Positions 24,288 through 38,488 of a DNA stretch of 64,000 nt are shown here, piece after piece. Under the pieces are notes generated by a model that saw nothing but the letters and a program-made list of their open reading frames with translations, ran no database searches and was not told the DNA's origin. Origin of the DNA: CAIYPH01 sp043744375 (GTDB lineage Bacteria; Pseudomonadota; Alphaproteobacteria; Acetobacterales; Acetobacteraceae); NCBI GenBank assembly GCA_043744375.1, contig JAYTUU010000061.1, positions 1-64,000 of the forward strand, given 5' to 3'. Position 1 is the stretch's first letter; every line of letters begins with the position of its first letter. The position numbers and the translations under genes are program-made.

Positions 24288-25121
24288 TCAGCCCTTGCCC
24301 TTGTTGCGGCTACGGATAATCAACCGGTCCGTGCGCTTGTTGACGCGAGTCTTGTAGCCCTTCGTCGGCTTGCCCCACGGCGTAACCGGGTGACGGCCGC
24401 CGGAGGTGCGGCCTTCGCCGCCGCCATGCGGATGGTCGACCGGGTTCATCACGACACCGCGGTTATGCGGCTTGCGACCCAGCCAGCGCGAACGCCCGGC
24501 CTTGCCGATGCTCTGGTTCGAGTTGTCCGGGTTCGACACCGCACCAATCGTGGCCATGCATTCGCCACGCACCATGCGCAACTCGCCGGACATCAGCTTG
24601 ATCTGCGCGTAGCCGGAGTCCTTGCCAACCAACTGGGCATACTGCCCGGCGGCACGCGCCATCTTGCCGCCAGCACCCTGCTTCAGCTCGACGTTATGCA
24701 CGATCGTGCCGACAGGAATGGCCGCCAGCGGCATCGCATTGCCCGGCTTGATGTCGGCGCGCAACGCCGCCACCACCGCATCGCCCGCCTTGATCCGCTG
24801 CGGCGCCAGGATGTAGGCGAGTTCGCCGTCCTGATACTTGATCAGCGCGATGAACGCGGTGCGGTTCGGATCATATTCCAACCGCTCGACGATCCCCGGC
24901 ACGCCGAACTTGCGACGCTTGAAATCGATGATCCGATAAGAACGCTTGTGCCCACCGCCACGGAACCAGCTGGTGATGTGGCCGTGGTTGTTGCGCCCGC
25001 CGGTCGAATGCTTGCCGACCGTCAAACCCTTGACCGGCTTGCCCTTCCACAACTCGCTGCGGTCGATCAGGACCGTGCCGCGCAGGCTGGGCGTAACCGG
25101 ATTGAAATTCTTCAGTGCCAT
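24288..25121 (-). CDS. rplB: 50S ribosomal protein L2
   Basis: A 277-residue primary 23S rRNA-binding protein needed for peptidyl-transferase activity. Seen are MALKNFNPVTPSLRGTVL, the conserved MNPVDHPHGGGEGRTSGG segment with the functionally important His, and the TPWGKPTKGYKTR tail. The start at 25121 follows the family; a 23-codon longer frame would overlap rplW. Confidence 0.97.
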   Translation of the reverse strand: MALKNFNPVTPSLRGTVLIDRSELWKGKPVKGLTVGKHSTGGRNNHGHITSWFRGGGHKRSYRIIDFKRRKFGVPGIVERLEYDPNRTAFIALIKYQDGELAYILAPQRIKAGDAVVAALRADIKPGNAMPLAAIPVGTIVHNVELKQGAGGKMARAAGQYAQLVGKDSGYAQIKLMSGELRMVRGECMATIGAVSNPDNSNQSIGKAGRSRWLGRKPHNRGVVMNPVDHPHGGGEGRTSGGRHPVTPWGKPTKGYKTRVNKRTDRLIIRSRNKGKG

Positions 25122-25137
25122 CTTCGTGCTTCCCGGC

Positions 25138-25482
25138 TCACGCAAGCCCGACGGAGAGGTCGATCGTCTGCCCCTCCGCAAGCTTGACATACGCCTTCTT
25201 GACGTCCGAACGCTTACCCGGGCGGCCTTTGAACCGCTTGGTCTTGCCCTTGGCCACGAGCGTGTTGACCGCAGTCACCTTGACGCCGAAGAGACCCTCG
25301 ACGGCCGCCTTGATCTCCGGCTTGGTGGCATCGATCGCCACGCGGAACACCGTCTGGCCCTGCTCGCTGAGCATCGTCGCCTTCTCGGTGATCACCGGGC
25401 TGCGAATGATGTTATACATCGCCTCGCGCGACAGCACCGGCTTCTTCTTCACCGCCGCCACCTTCGTCACTGTCTCGCTCAT
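25138..25482 (-). CDS. rplW: 50S ribosomal protein L23
   Basis: A 114-residue exit-site protein, docking point for trigger factor and SRP. The IIRSPVITEKATML opening and the KTKRFKGRPGKRSDVKKAYV loop identify uL23. An N-terminal extension of about 19 residues (SETVTKVAAVKKKPVLSRE) precedes the core. Its start overlaps the rplD stop (ATGA). Confidence 0.96.
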   Translation of the reverse strand: MSETVTKVAAVKKKPVLSREAMYNIIRSPVITEKATMLSEQGQTVFRVAIDATKPEIKAAVEGLFGVKVTAVNTLVAKGKTKRFKGRPGKRSDVKKAYVKLAEGQTIDLSVGLA

Positions 25483-26108
25483 GCCGCGACCTCCTTGGTC
25501 AGCCGCTCCTTGAGCCCCGCAATGCCGGCCGTGGTGATGGCCAGCACGTCATGGCGCAGGATGTCATAGACGTTCGCGCCGATCGTCGGCAGCACGTCGA
25601 TGCCGTGAATGTTGCGGCTCGCCTTGAGGAAGCCGTCATCCACCGCGTGATCGACGATCAGCGCCGAGGCCCAGCCGAGCACCTTCAGCTTCGCGACCAG
25701 TTCCTTGGTCTTGGCCGCACCCGACGCGGCGTCGAGCACCACGAGCTTGCCGTCCGCCGCCTTCTGCGACAGCGCCGAGATCAGCCCGAGACGGCGGATC
25801 TTCTTCGGCAGGTCGTAGCCGTGGCTGCGTACCACCGGACCGTGCACCGCGCCGCCGCCACGAAACTGCGGCGCGCGCAGGCTGCCCTGGCGGGCGTTGC
25901 CGGTGCCCTTCTGCTTGTAGGGCTTCTTCGTCGTGCCCTGCACTTCGCCAAGGCCCTTGACCTTGTGGGTGCCGGCGCGGCGCTTGGACTGCTGCCAATG
26001 AACCACGCGCGCCATGATGTCGGTGCGTGGCTTGGTGGCGAAAATCTCGTCAGGCAGCTCGGCCATGCCGGCGCTGCCATTGTCGAGGGTCTTGATCTCG
26101 ATCTGCAT
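25479..26108 (-). CDS. rplD: 50S ribosomal protein L4
   Basis: A 209-residue protein whose extended loop reaches into the exit tunnel. The GTHKVKGLGEVQGTTKKPYK and KGTGNARQGSLRAPQFRGG segments are the conserved tunnel loop. In E. coli, L4 also autoregulates the S10 operon; no matching leader hairpin is evident upstream of rpsJ. The start at 26108 gives MQIEIKTLDNG. Confidence 0.96.
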   Translation of the reverse strand: MQIEIKTLDNGSAGMAELPDEIFATKPRTDIMARVVHWQQSKRRAGTHKVKGLGEVQGTTKKPYKQKGTGNARQGSLRAPQFRGGGAVHGPVVRSHGYDLPKKIRRLGLISALSQKAADGKLVVLDAASGAAKTKELVAKLKVLGWASALIVDHAVDDGFLKASRNIHGIDVLPTIGANVYDILRHDVLAITTAGIAGLKERLTKEVAA

Positions 26109-26119
26109 AACTCTGCCCC

Positions 26120-26815
26120 TCAACCCTGTGCCGTCGCGGCGGGTTCGACGAGCGCCGCGGGGTACGGCACATCGGCCGGACGCTCCACCTTGATCGCGTC
26201 GCGCACCATCACGTAGCCGCCCTTGGCGCCAGGCACCGCGCCGCGCACCATTACCAGGCCCTTCTCGGCATCGACGGCGGCCACCACGAGATTAAGCGTG
26301 GTGATGCGATCCTGCCCGAGATGCCCGGCCATCTTCTTGTTCTTGAAGGTCTTGCCCGGGTCCTGCCGGTTGCCGGTCGAGCCGTGCGAACGGTGCGAAA
26401 CCGACACGCCATGGCTCGCCTCGAGCCCGGAGAAGTTCCAGCGCTTCATCGCGCCGGCAAAACCCTTGCCCTTGCTGATGCCGCAGACGTCAACCTTCTG
26501 GCCGACCAGAAAATGCGCCGCCGACAGCGTCGCGCCCGGCTCAAGCAGCGCGTCCTCCGCGACGCGGAACTCCACCAGCTTCGACTTCGGCTCCACCTTC
26601 GCCTTGGCGAAATGGCCCTTGTTCGGCTGCGAGACGTTCTTCACCTTCGCGGTGCCCCACCCCAGCTGCACCGCGGTATACCCGTCGGTCGCCATGGTAC
26701 GGGTCGCCACCACCTGAAGCTGATCCAGGTGCAGCACGGTGACCGGAACATGCGTCCCGTCATCCTTGAACAGCCGGGTCATCCCCAGCTTCTTAGCCAG
26801 CAATCCAGTGCGCAT
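26120..26815 (-). CDS. rplC: 50S ribosomal protein L3
   Basis: A protein of 231 residues that reaches the peptidyl-transferase centre. MRTGLLAKKLGMTRLF and the KGKGFAGAMKRWNFSG ... SHGVSVSHRSHGSTGNRQDP loop, including the Gln that is methylated in enteric bacteria, are clear. Two adjacent ATGs exist (26818 and 26815). The second matches the family start and lies 7 nt from a GGGGA Shine-Dalgarno sequence. Confidence 0.96.
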   Translation of the reverse strand: MRTGLLAKKLGMTRLFKDDGTHVPVTVLHLDQLQVVATRTMATDGYTAVQLGWGTAKVKNVSQPNKGHFAKAKVEPKSKLVEFRVAEDALLEPGATLSAAHFLVGQKVDVCGISKGKGFAGAMKRWNFSGLEASHGVSVSHRSHGSTGNRQDPGKTFKNKKMAGHLGQDRITTLNLVVAAVDAEKGLVMVRGAVPGAKGGYVMVRDAIKVERPADVPYPAALVEPAATAQG

Positions 26816-26831
26816 CATACTTTCCCCAGAG

Positions 26832-26849
26832 GGACCCTGGTGGGGGTCC
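26832..26849 (-). promoter_or_regulatory. Hairpin upstream of rplC
   Basis: A GGACCC/GGGTCC stem with a 6-nt loop sits in the rpsJ-rplC spacer just upstream of the rplC Shine-Dalgarno sequence. It follows a run of seven T on the minus strand. It could modulate rplC translation or mRNA processing; the stem is short and the role is inferred. Confidence 0.35.
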
Positions 26850-26867
26850 TTAGGCCAAAAAAACGCT

Positions 26868-27176
26868 TCAGATCTTGATTTCGACGTCCACGCCGGCGGC
26901 GAGATCAAGTTTCATCAGCGCGTCCACCGTCTGCGGGGTCGGCTCGACGATATCGAGCAGACGACGATGGGTGCGAATTTCGAACTGCTCGCGACTTTTC
27001 TTGTCGACATGCGGCGAGCGGTTCACGGTGAAGCGTTCGATATGCGTCGGAAGAGGGATCGGTCCCCGCACCCGCGCACCCGTGCGCTTCGCCGTGTTCA
27101 CGATCTCCTTTGTGCTGTTATCGAGCACGCGGTGATCATACGCCTTCAGGCGGATGCGGATATTCTGGTTGTCCAT
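26868..27176 (-). CDS. rpsJ: 30S ribosomal protein S10
   Basis: A 102-residue head protein that also acts as NusE in transcription antitermination with NusB (encoded at 56641-57126). MDNQNIRIRLKAYDHRVLDN and the GPIPLPTHIERFTVNRSPHV loop are diagnostic. The start at 27176 follows the family. It lies 82 nt after tuf. Confidence 0.97.
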   Translation of the reverse strand: MDNQNIRIRLKAYDHRVLDNSTKEIVNTAKRTGARVRGPIPLPTHIERFTVNRSPHVDKKSREQFEIRTHRRLLDIVEPTPQTVDALMKLDLAAGVDVEIKI

Positions 27177-27258
27177 TGCAGTCTTCCGGACTCCCCGCAC
27201 CAAGGATGCGAGAAGGCCGACCCCTTTCGTTCGTTAGGCGACGATCTCTCTCGTTGCC

Positions 27259-28446
<1,188 letters not shown>

Positions 28447-28510
28447 CGTCGTGTCTCCGTGCCCGCTCTACAATCCGGGGTGGGGGTGCGTGTTTGCAGT
28501 CGTAGCCGTG

Positions 28511-28987
28511 TTACCAGCGGTAGTGGCTGAACGCCTTGTTGGCTTCGGCCATCCGGTGGGTGTCTTCACGTTTCTTCACCGCCGAGCCGCGATTATTCAC
28601 CGCGTCCAGCAGTTCGTTCGACAGCCGGTCTTCCATCGTGTGCTCGCCGCGCTTGCGCGCCGCGTCGATCAGCCAGCGGATCGCGAGAGCCTGGCGGCGC
28701 TCGGTGCGAACCTCGACCGGCACCTGATACGTCGCACCACCGACGCGGCGCGAACGCACCTCGACGGCCGGCTTCACGTTGTCCAGCGCCTCGTGGAACA
28801 TCCGCACGGGATCGGCCTGGGCCCCGCCGCGCTTCTTCATGACGTCAAGCGCGCCATAGACGATGCCTTCGGCGGCCGACTTCTTGCCGTCATACATCAG
28901 CGCATTCATGAAACGCGTGATGATGGTATCTCCGAACTTCGCGTCCGGCAGGATTTCGCGCTTCACGGCGCGACGACGACGGCTCAT
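28511..28987 (-). CDS. rpsG: 30S ribosomal protein S7
   Basis: A 158-residue primary head-assembly protein that contacts the E-site. MSRRRRAVKREILPDAKFGD and the KPAVEVRSRRVGGATYQVPVEV segment are diagnostic of uS7. In enteric bacteria S7 is the translational repressor of the str operon. Here the next gene is tuf, not fusA. Confidence 0.97.
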   Translation of the reverse strand: MSRRRRAVKREILPDAKFGDTIITRFMNALMYDGKKSAAEGIVYGALDVMKKRGGAQADPVRMFHEALDNVKPAVEVRSRRVGGATYQVPVEVRTERRQALAIRWLIDAARKRGEHTMEDRLSNELLDAVNNRGSAVKKREDTHRMAEANKAFSHYRW

Positions 28988-28997
28988 GTGCTTCTCC

Positions 28998-29369
28998 TCA
29001 CTTCGGCCGCTTGGCGCCGTAAAGCGAACGACGCTTGCGACGCTTGGCGATGCCCTGGGTATCCAGCACGCCGCGCAGGATGTGATAGCGAACGCCCGGC
29101 AAATCCTTTACACGCCCGCCGCGGATCAGCACAACGCTGTGCTCCTGCAGGTTGTGGCCTTCGCCCGGGATGTAGCTCACGACTTCATAGCCGTTCGTCA
29201 GCCGCACCTTGGCCACCTTACGAAGCGCCGAGTTCGGCTTCTTCGGGGTGGTCGTATAGACGCGTGTGCACACGCCACGCTTCTGCGGGCAGCCCTGAAG
29301 GGCCGGCACCTTGTTGCGCTTCGCGGCGGGCTCGCGCCCCTTTGCGATCAGCTGGTTGATGGTCGGCAT
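28998..29369 (-). CDS. rpsL: 30S ribosomal protein S12
   Basis: A 123-residue decoding-centre protein. MPTINQLIAKGREP, the QGCPQKRGVCTRVYTTTPKK segment carrying the Lys (after TTTP) at which streptomycin-resistance changes occur in other species, and the C-terminal KRRKRRSLYGAKRPK are all present; wild-type TPKKPNSALRK is retained. It is the first gene of the str operon here, behind a leader of about 230 nt. Confidence 0.97.
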   Translation of the reverse strand: MPTINQLIAKGREPAAKRNKVPALQGCPQKRGVCTRVYTTTPKKPNSALRKVAKVRLTNGYEVVSYIPGEGHNLQEHSVVLIRGGRVKDLPGVRYHILRGVLDTQGIAKRRKRRSLYGAKRPK

Positions 29370-29458
29370 TGCGCCTCTTTCGATCCTGTCTGCGTCTAGT
29401 CTGAAATCAGTCGTCGTTCGTCAATCGGTCGTCGGCAGTCACCTTCCACAAGCAATCC

Positions 29459-29487
29459 CCGCAAAGGGCGGAACTTCCACCCTGCGG
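29459..29487 (-). promoter_or_regulatory. Stem-loop in the rpsL leader
   Basis: CCGCA (29459-29463) pairs with TGCGG (29483-29487), and GGG with CCC inside it, around an 11-nt loop that contains a further GGAA/TTCC. It lies about 90 nt upstream of rpsL. It might be a site for ribosomal-protein autoregulation of the str operon; this is inference. Confidence 0.4.
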
Positions 29488-29598
29488 GTTTCGACCTGAC
29501 GAGCGGCCTAGGCTCCCCCTTCGGGGTGCGGCGCCGCGCGCTACGGTAACCTGCAAACAACTAAGGCCCGTAATCGTCGTGGGCCTTCCGAAGGGCCG

Positions 29599-29628
29599 AT
29601 ACCTACGGCCCAGAGGGCGGTAAGTCAA
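29599..29628 (-). promoter_or_regulatory. Promoter candidate for rpsL-rpsG-tuf
   Basis: TTGACT (29623-29628) on the minus strand is followed after 17-18 nt by a TAGGTAT element. The -35 is good and the -10 is weak. The distance to rpsL is about 230 nt. Confidence 0.4.
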
Positions 29629-29777
29629 GCGCCCCTCCACCGATTCGCCACGAAACACGCCCTCCTGGAGCACGATGACCGGAGGTGGAAGCACCCGAGG
29701 TCTGAATCATGCTCGAAAACAACCCGCGCGAGCAGGATTGGCGCGTCTATCGGCGTCGATCATGCCCGAGCCGCCGC

Positions 29778-29811
29778 AAACATGAAGGGCGGCGATGCAA
29801 TATCGCCGCCC
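29778..29811 (-). terminator. Hairpin terminator after rpoC
   Basis: A perfect 10-bp stem (29787-29796 with 29802-29811) and 5-nt loop lie 56-80 nt downstream of the rpoC stop. In the minus-strand RNA it is followed by UUCAUGUUU. The U-tract is broken, so termination efficiency is uncertain, but position and stem strength fit the end of the rplK-rpoC operon. Confidence 0.55.
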
Positions 29812-29814
29812 CCC

Positions 29815-29859
29815 GTGCCTAGCCCGTTCGTGCCTAGCCCGTTCGTGCCTAGCCCTTCG
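29815..29859. repeat. Three tandem 15-bp units downstream of rpoC
   Basis: Units at 29815-29829 and 29830-29844 are identical; a third beginning at 29845 diverges after its first 11 bases. The array lies between the rpoC stop and the terminator hairpin and is non-coding. Confidence 0.88.
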
Positions 29860-29866
29860 GCATCGC

Positions 29867-32800
29867 CTATTCGGCGGCGATATCGGTCCTGGGAATCGCC
29901 GGCAGATCGCTCCGCAGGCCGATAATCCCGTCGCGCCCGGCGGCAATCGCCCGCAGCCGGTTCATCACGCTGCCCGTGCCCGCCGGGATCAGCCGGCCCA
30001 CGATGACGTTCTCCTTGAGGCCGATGAGATTATCGACCTTGCCCGCCGTCGCCGCCTCCGTGAGCACCCGAGTCGTCTCCTGGAAGGAGGCGGCCGAGAT
30101 GAAGCTGTGCGTCTGCAGGCTCGCCTTGGTGATGCCCTGGAGCACCGGCATCGCCGTCGCCGTCCGTTCGCCCTCCGCCAGTCGCTTGCCGTTCTCCTGG
30201 GCGAACTCCACCCGATCGACCTGCTCGCCGGCCAGGAACGTGGTGTCGCCGGGCTCGATGATCTCGACCTTCTGCAGCATCTGGCGAACGATCACCTCGA
30301 TGTGCTTGTCGTTGATCTTCACGCCCTGCAACCGGTAGACGTCCTGGATTTCGTTGACGAGATAATCCGACAACGCCTCCACGCCGAGCACCTTGAGGAT
30401 GTCGTGCGGCACCCGCGGCCCGTCCACCAGCGGATCGCCGCGGCGGACGAAATCGCCTTCCTGCACGGACACGTGCTTGCCCTTCGGCACCAGGTAGTCG
30501 GTCTCCTCGCCGGTCTCGTCGTTCTTCACAACAATGCGGCGCTTGGCCTTGTAATCCTTGCCGAATTCCACCCGCCCATCGGTTTCCGCGATGATCGCGT
30601 GATCCTTCGGCCGCCGCGCCTCGAACAACTCCGCCACCCGCGGCAGACCGCCGGTGATGTCGCGCGTCTTGCTGCCTTCGCGCGGAATACGCGCCAGCAC
30701 GTCGCCGGCGGCCACCTGCGCGCCGTTCTCGACCGAGAGGATCGAGTCGGGTGACAGGAAGTAGCGCGCATCATTGCCATTCGGCAGCTTGATCACCTCG
30801 CCCTTGGCATCCTTCAGCTGCAGGCGCGGCCGCAGATCGACGCCGCGCGCGTTCTGCTTGTAATCGACCACCACCTTCGACGTCAGGCCCGTCACCTCAT
30901 CCATCCGCTCGACGAGGGTCACCCCGTCCATCAAATCGAGATATTCGAGGCGGCCGTTGCGCTCGGTGATGATCGGCAGCGTGTAGGGGTCCCACTCCGC
31001 CAGCTTCTGCGTGCGCACCACCGTCGCGCCCTCATCGACCAGCAGCCGCGCGCCATACGGCACCCGGAAGCGCGCCCGCTCGCGGCCCTTGTCGTCCGAC
31101 AGCACCACTTCGCAATTGCGGCTCATCACCACCGGCACGTTGGCGCTGTTGATGACGACGTTGCGGTTCCTCACGATCACCGTGCCGTCATGGCTGGCTT
31201 CCACACTGCTCTGCTCGGCGCCGCGCTGGGCGGCCCCGCCGATGTGGAAGGTGCGCATCGTCAACTGCGTGCCCGGCTCGCCGATCGACTGCGCCGCGAT
31301 CACGCCGACCGCCTCGCCGACGTTCACCGGCGTGCCGCGGGCCAGATCGCGCCCGTAGCAATGCCCGCACACGCCCACTTTCGCCTGGCAGGTCAGCACC
31401 GAGCGGATTTTCACCTGTTCGACGCCGGCCTTTTCGATCTCCTCGGCAATCTCCTCGCCGATCAGCCTGTTGCTCGCGAGCAACACCTTGTTGGTCAGGG
31501 GATCGAGCACATCCTCCGCCGTCGTGCGGCCCAGGATACGCTCGGACAGGCTGGAAACAACCTCGCCGCCATCCATCACCGGCTTCACCGTCAAGCCACG
31601 CTCGGTGCCGCAATCCACCTCGAAGATGATGCAATCCTGCGCCACGTCGACCAGCCGGCGCGTCAGATACCCCGAGTTCGCCGTCTTCAACGCGGTATCC
31701 GCGAGGCCCTTGCGGGCGCCATGGGTCGAGTTGAAGTATTCAAGAACGGACAGCCCCTCCTTGAAGTTCGCGATGATCGGCTGCTCGATGATCTCGCCCG
31801 ACGGCTTGGCCATCAGCCCGCGCATGCCGGCCAGCTGCCGCATCTGCGCCGGCGACCCGCGCGCGCCGGAGTCGCTCATCATCCACACCGAGTTGGTCTG
31901 GAAGCCCAACTCCTGCCGGCTGATCTCCTTCATCATGGCCTTGGCCACGGTGTCCGTGCAGCGCGACCAGGCATCCACCACCTTGTTGTAGCGCTCGCCG
32001 GCGGTGATCAGCCCGTCCTGATACTGCTGCTCGAATTCCTTCACTTCGCCCTGCGTCGCCAGGATCATCTCGGGCTTCTGGACGGGGATGATCATGTCGT
32101 CCTTGCCGAAGCTGATCCCCGCGCGCGCCGCATGGGCAAAGCCGAGACCCATCAGCCGGTCGGCGAAGATCACGCACTCCTTCTGCCCGCAATGGCGATA
32201 CACCGCGTCGATCACGTCGGACACGTACTTCTTGGTCAACTGGCGATTGATCAGGCTGAACGGGATCAGCATGCTCTTCGGCAACACCTGCGAGATCAGC
32301 ATCCGCCCGGCGGTGGTCACCACCTTCTCCCGGATCGGCTTGCCGGCGGCGTCCACCGTGTCGTAGCGGGCACGGATCTTGTCATGCAGCAGAATCGCCT
32401 TGGCATGCAGCGCGTGCTCGATCTCCCCGATCGAGCCGAACGCCGGCGCCTTCTGCTCGTCCGCGACGCGATACTCGGGCGTCTCCAGCGACAGATAATA
32501 GATGCCCAGCACGATGTCCTGGCTCGGCACGATGATCGGCTTGCCGTTTGCCGGGCTGAGGATGTTGTTGGTCGACATCATCAGCACGCGCGCCTCAAGC
32601 TGCGCCTCCAGGCTCAGCGGCACGTGCACGGCCATCTGGTCGCCGTCGAAATCCGCGTTGAAGGCGGTGCAGACCAGCGGATGCAGCTGGATCGCCTTGC
32701 CCTCGATCAACACCGGCTCGAACGCCTGGATGCCCAGGCGATGCAGCGTCGGCGCGCGGTTCAGCATGACCGGATGCTCGCGGATCACCTCTTCGAGGAT

Positions 32801-34033
32801 GTCCCACACCTCCGGACGCTCCTTCTCCACCATCCGCTTGGCGGCCTTGATGGTCGTCGCGTGGCCATACTTCTCCAGCTTCGAGTAGATGAACGGCTTG
32901 AACAGTTCGAGCGCCATCTTCTTCGGCAACCCGCACTGATGCAGCTTCAACTCGGGGCCGACGACGATCACCGAACGGCCGGAATAGTCGACGCGCTTGC
33001 CGAGCAGATTCTGCCGGAAGCGGCCCTGCTTGCCCTTCAACATGTCGGACAGCGACTTCAACGGCCGCTTGTTGGCGCCCGTAATGGCACGCCCGCGCCG
33101 TCCGTTGTCGAACAGCGCATCCACCGATTCCTGCAACATGCGCTTCTCGTTGCGCACGATGATATCCGGCGCGCGCAGTTCGATCAGCCGCTTCAGGCGG
33201 TTGTTGCGGTTGATCACCCGGCGATACAGATCGTTCAGATCGGACGTCGCGAACCGCCCGCCATCCAACGGCACCAGCGGCCGCAACTCGGGCGGAATCA
33301 CCGGCACGACGTCCAGGATCATCCATTCCGGCTTGGCGCCAGACTCGGAAAACGCCTCGATCAGCTTGAGCCGCTTGACCAGCTTCTTGCGCTTGGCCTC
33401 CGACGTCGTCTCCTTCAGATCGGCGCGCAGCTTCACCTTCTCGGCGCCCGAGTCGATGCTGACCAGGATGCCCTTGATCGCCTCGGCGCCAATGCCGGCG
33501 CGGAACGCGTCCTCGCCGAACTCGTCCTGCTTGGCCGCCATCTGGTCCTCGGTGAGGAGCTGATGGAACTTCAGATCGGTCAGCCCCGGCTCAAGAACCA
33601 CATAGCTCTCGAAATACAGGATCTTCTCCAATTCCTTCAGCGTCAGATCGACCATCAGGCCAATCCGGCTCGGCAGCGACTTGAGGAACCAGATATGCGC
33701 AACCGGCGAGGCCAGTTCGATATGCCCCATCCGCTCGCGCCGCACCTTGGCCAGCGTGACTTCCACGCCGCACTTCTCGCAGATGATGCCGCGGAACTTC
33801 ATCCGCTTGTACTTGCCGCACAGGCACTCATAGTCCTTGATCGGCCCGAAGATGCGGGCACAGAACAGCCCGTCCCGCTCCGGCTTGAAGGTCCGGTAGT
33901 TGATCGTCTCCGGCTTCTTGATCTCACCATACGACCAGGAGCGGATCTGCTCCGGGCTCGCCATCTGGATCTTGATCTGGTCGAACGTCATCGACTGGCC
34001 GGTCTGGCCAAGGATCTTCATCAGTTCGTTCAT
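29867..34033 (-). CDS. rpoC: RNA polymerase beta' subunit
   Basis: A 1388-residue catalytic subunit. The N-terminal zinc-binding cysteines lie in CLCGKYKRMKFRGIICEKCG, the active-site aspartates in NADFDGDQMAVH, and the second zinc-site segment includes CGHCYGRDLARG. The trigger-loop region and the C-terminal clamp follow. Length and layout are as in other alphaproteobacteria. It lies 58 nt after rpoB and is followed by a hairpin terminator. Confidence 0.98.
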   Translation of the reverse strand: MNELMKILGQTGQSMTFDQIKIQMASPEQIRSWSYGEIKKPETINYRTFKPERDGLFCARIFGPIKDYECLCGKYKRMKFRGIICEKCGVEVTLAKVRRERMGHIELASPVAHIWFLKSLPSRIGLMVDLTLKELEKILYFESYVVLEPGLTDLKFHQLLTEDQMAAKQDEFGEDAFRAGIGAEAIKGILVSIDSGAEKVKLRADLKETTSEAKRKKLVKRLKLIEAFSESGAKPEWMILDVVPVIPPELRPLVPLDGGRFATSDLNDLYRRVINRNNRLKRLIELRAPDIIVRNEKRMLQESVDALFDNGRRGRAITGANKRPLKSLSDMLKGKQGRFRQNLLGKRVDYSGRSVIVVGPELKLHQCGLPKKMALELFKPFIYSKLEKYGHATTIKAAKRMVEKERPEVWDILEEVIREHPVMLNRAPTLHRLGIQAFEPVLIEGKAIQLHPLVCTAFNADFDGDQMAVHVPLSLEAQLEARVLMMSTNNILSPANGKPIIVPSQDIVLGIYYLSLETPEYRVADEQKAPAFGSIGEIEHALHAKAILLHDKIRARYDTVDAAGKPIREKVVTTAGRMLISQVLPKSMLIPFSLINRQLTKKYVSDVIDAVYRHCGQKECVIFADRLMGLGFAHAARAGISFGKDDMIIPVQKPEMILATQGEVKEFEQQYQDGLITAGERYNKVVDAWSRCTDTVAKAMMKEISRQELGFQTNSVWMMSDSGARGSPAQMRQLAGMRGLMAKPSGEIIEQPIIANFKEGLSVLEYFNSTHGARKGLADTALKTANSGYLTRRLVDVAQDCIIFEVDCGTERGLTVKPVMDGGEVVSSLSERILGRTTAEDVLDPLTNKVLLASNRLIGEEIAEEIEKAGVEQVKIRSVLTCQAKVGVCGHCYGRDLARGTPVNVGEAVGVIAAQSIGEPGTQLTMRTFHIGGAAQRGAEQSSVEASHDGTVIVRNRNVVINSANVPVVMSRNCEVVLSDDKGRERARFRVPYGARLLVDEGATVVRTQKLAEWDPYTLPIITERNGRLEYLDLMDGVTLVERMDEVTGLTSKVVVDYKQNARGVDLRPRLQLKDAKGEVIKLPNGNDARYFLSPDSILSVENGAQVAAGDVLARIPREGSKTRDITGGLPRVAELFEARRPKDHAIIAETDGRVEFGKDYKAKRRIVVKNDETGEETDYLVPKGKHVSVQEGDFVRRGDPLVDGPRVPHDILKVLGVEALSDYLVNEIQDVYRLQGVKINDKHIEVIVRQMLQKVEIIEPGDTTFLAGEQVDRVEFAQENGKRLAEGERTATAMPVLQGITKASLQTHSFISAASFQETTRVLTEAATAGKVDNLIGLKENVIVGRLIPAGTGSVMNRLRAIAAGRDGIIGLRSDLPAIPRTDIAAE

Positions 34034-34091
34034 ACTGCCACCTGCAAAACTGTGTCTGCGGTCAAATCAAACAAAGGAAACTACGCGCGAC

Positions 34092-38300
<4,209 letters not shown>

Positions 38301-38418
38301 ATCTGACCTGCTACCCCGTTCCTGTCGCTATCCGTAAGGCGAATCCAAGGCACGTCACACCACGGAATACCTCCCCTCCGCCAAGGGCCGCCCGCTCCGG
38401 CAAACCGGAACGCCGAAG

Positions 38419-38483
38419 CGGGCGGAAACCACGATGGATTTCCGCCCGTCCAGACCGTCGTGCGCGGCGTAGCCAGGCCGCGC
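38419..38483 (-). promoter_or_regulatory. Two hairpins in the rplL-rpoB spacer (attenuator candidate)
   Basis: The spacer of 188 nt has a 7-bp stem at 38462-38468/38477-38483 right after rplL and a perfect 10-bp stem at 38419-38428/38439-38448. E. coli has a partial terminator and an RNase III site at the same place, which lower rpoBC expression relative to rplJL. A similar role here is inferred from position and stability. No strong U-tract follows. Confidence 0.55.
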
Positions 38484-38488
38484 GCCGC

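Larger units (their letters stand above)
29370..29866. other. 497-nt spacer between rpoC and rpsL
   Basis: This spacer holds, from rpoC outward, a 15-bp tandem triplication, a strong hairpin that probably ends rpoBC, a promoter candidate, and a leader with at least one compound stem-loop before rpsL (each listed separately). I see no ORF with protein character and no tRNA. The stretch 29629-29777 holds nothing recognisable. Confidence 0.6.
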
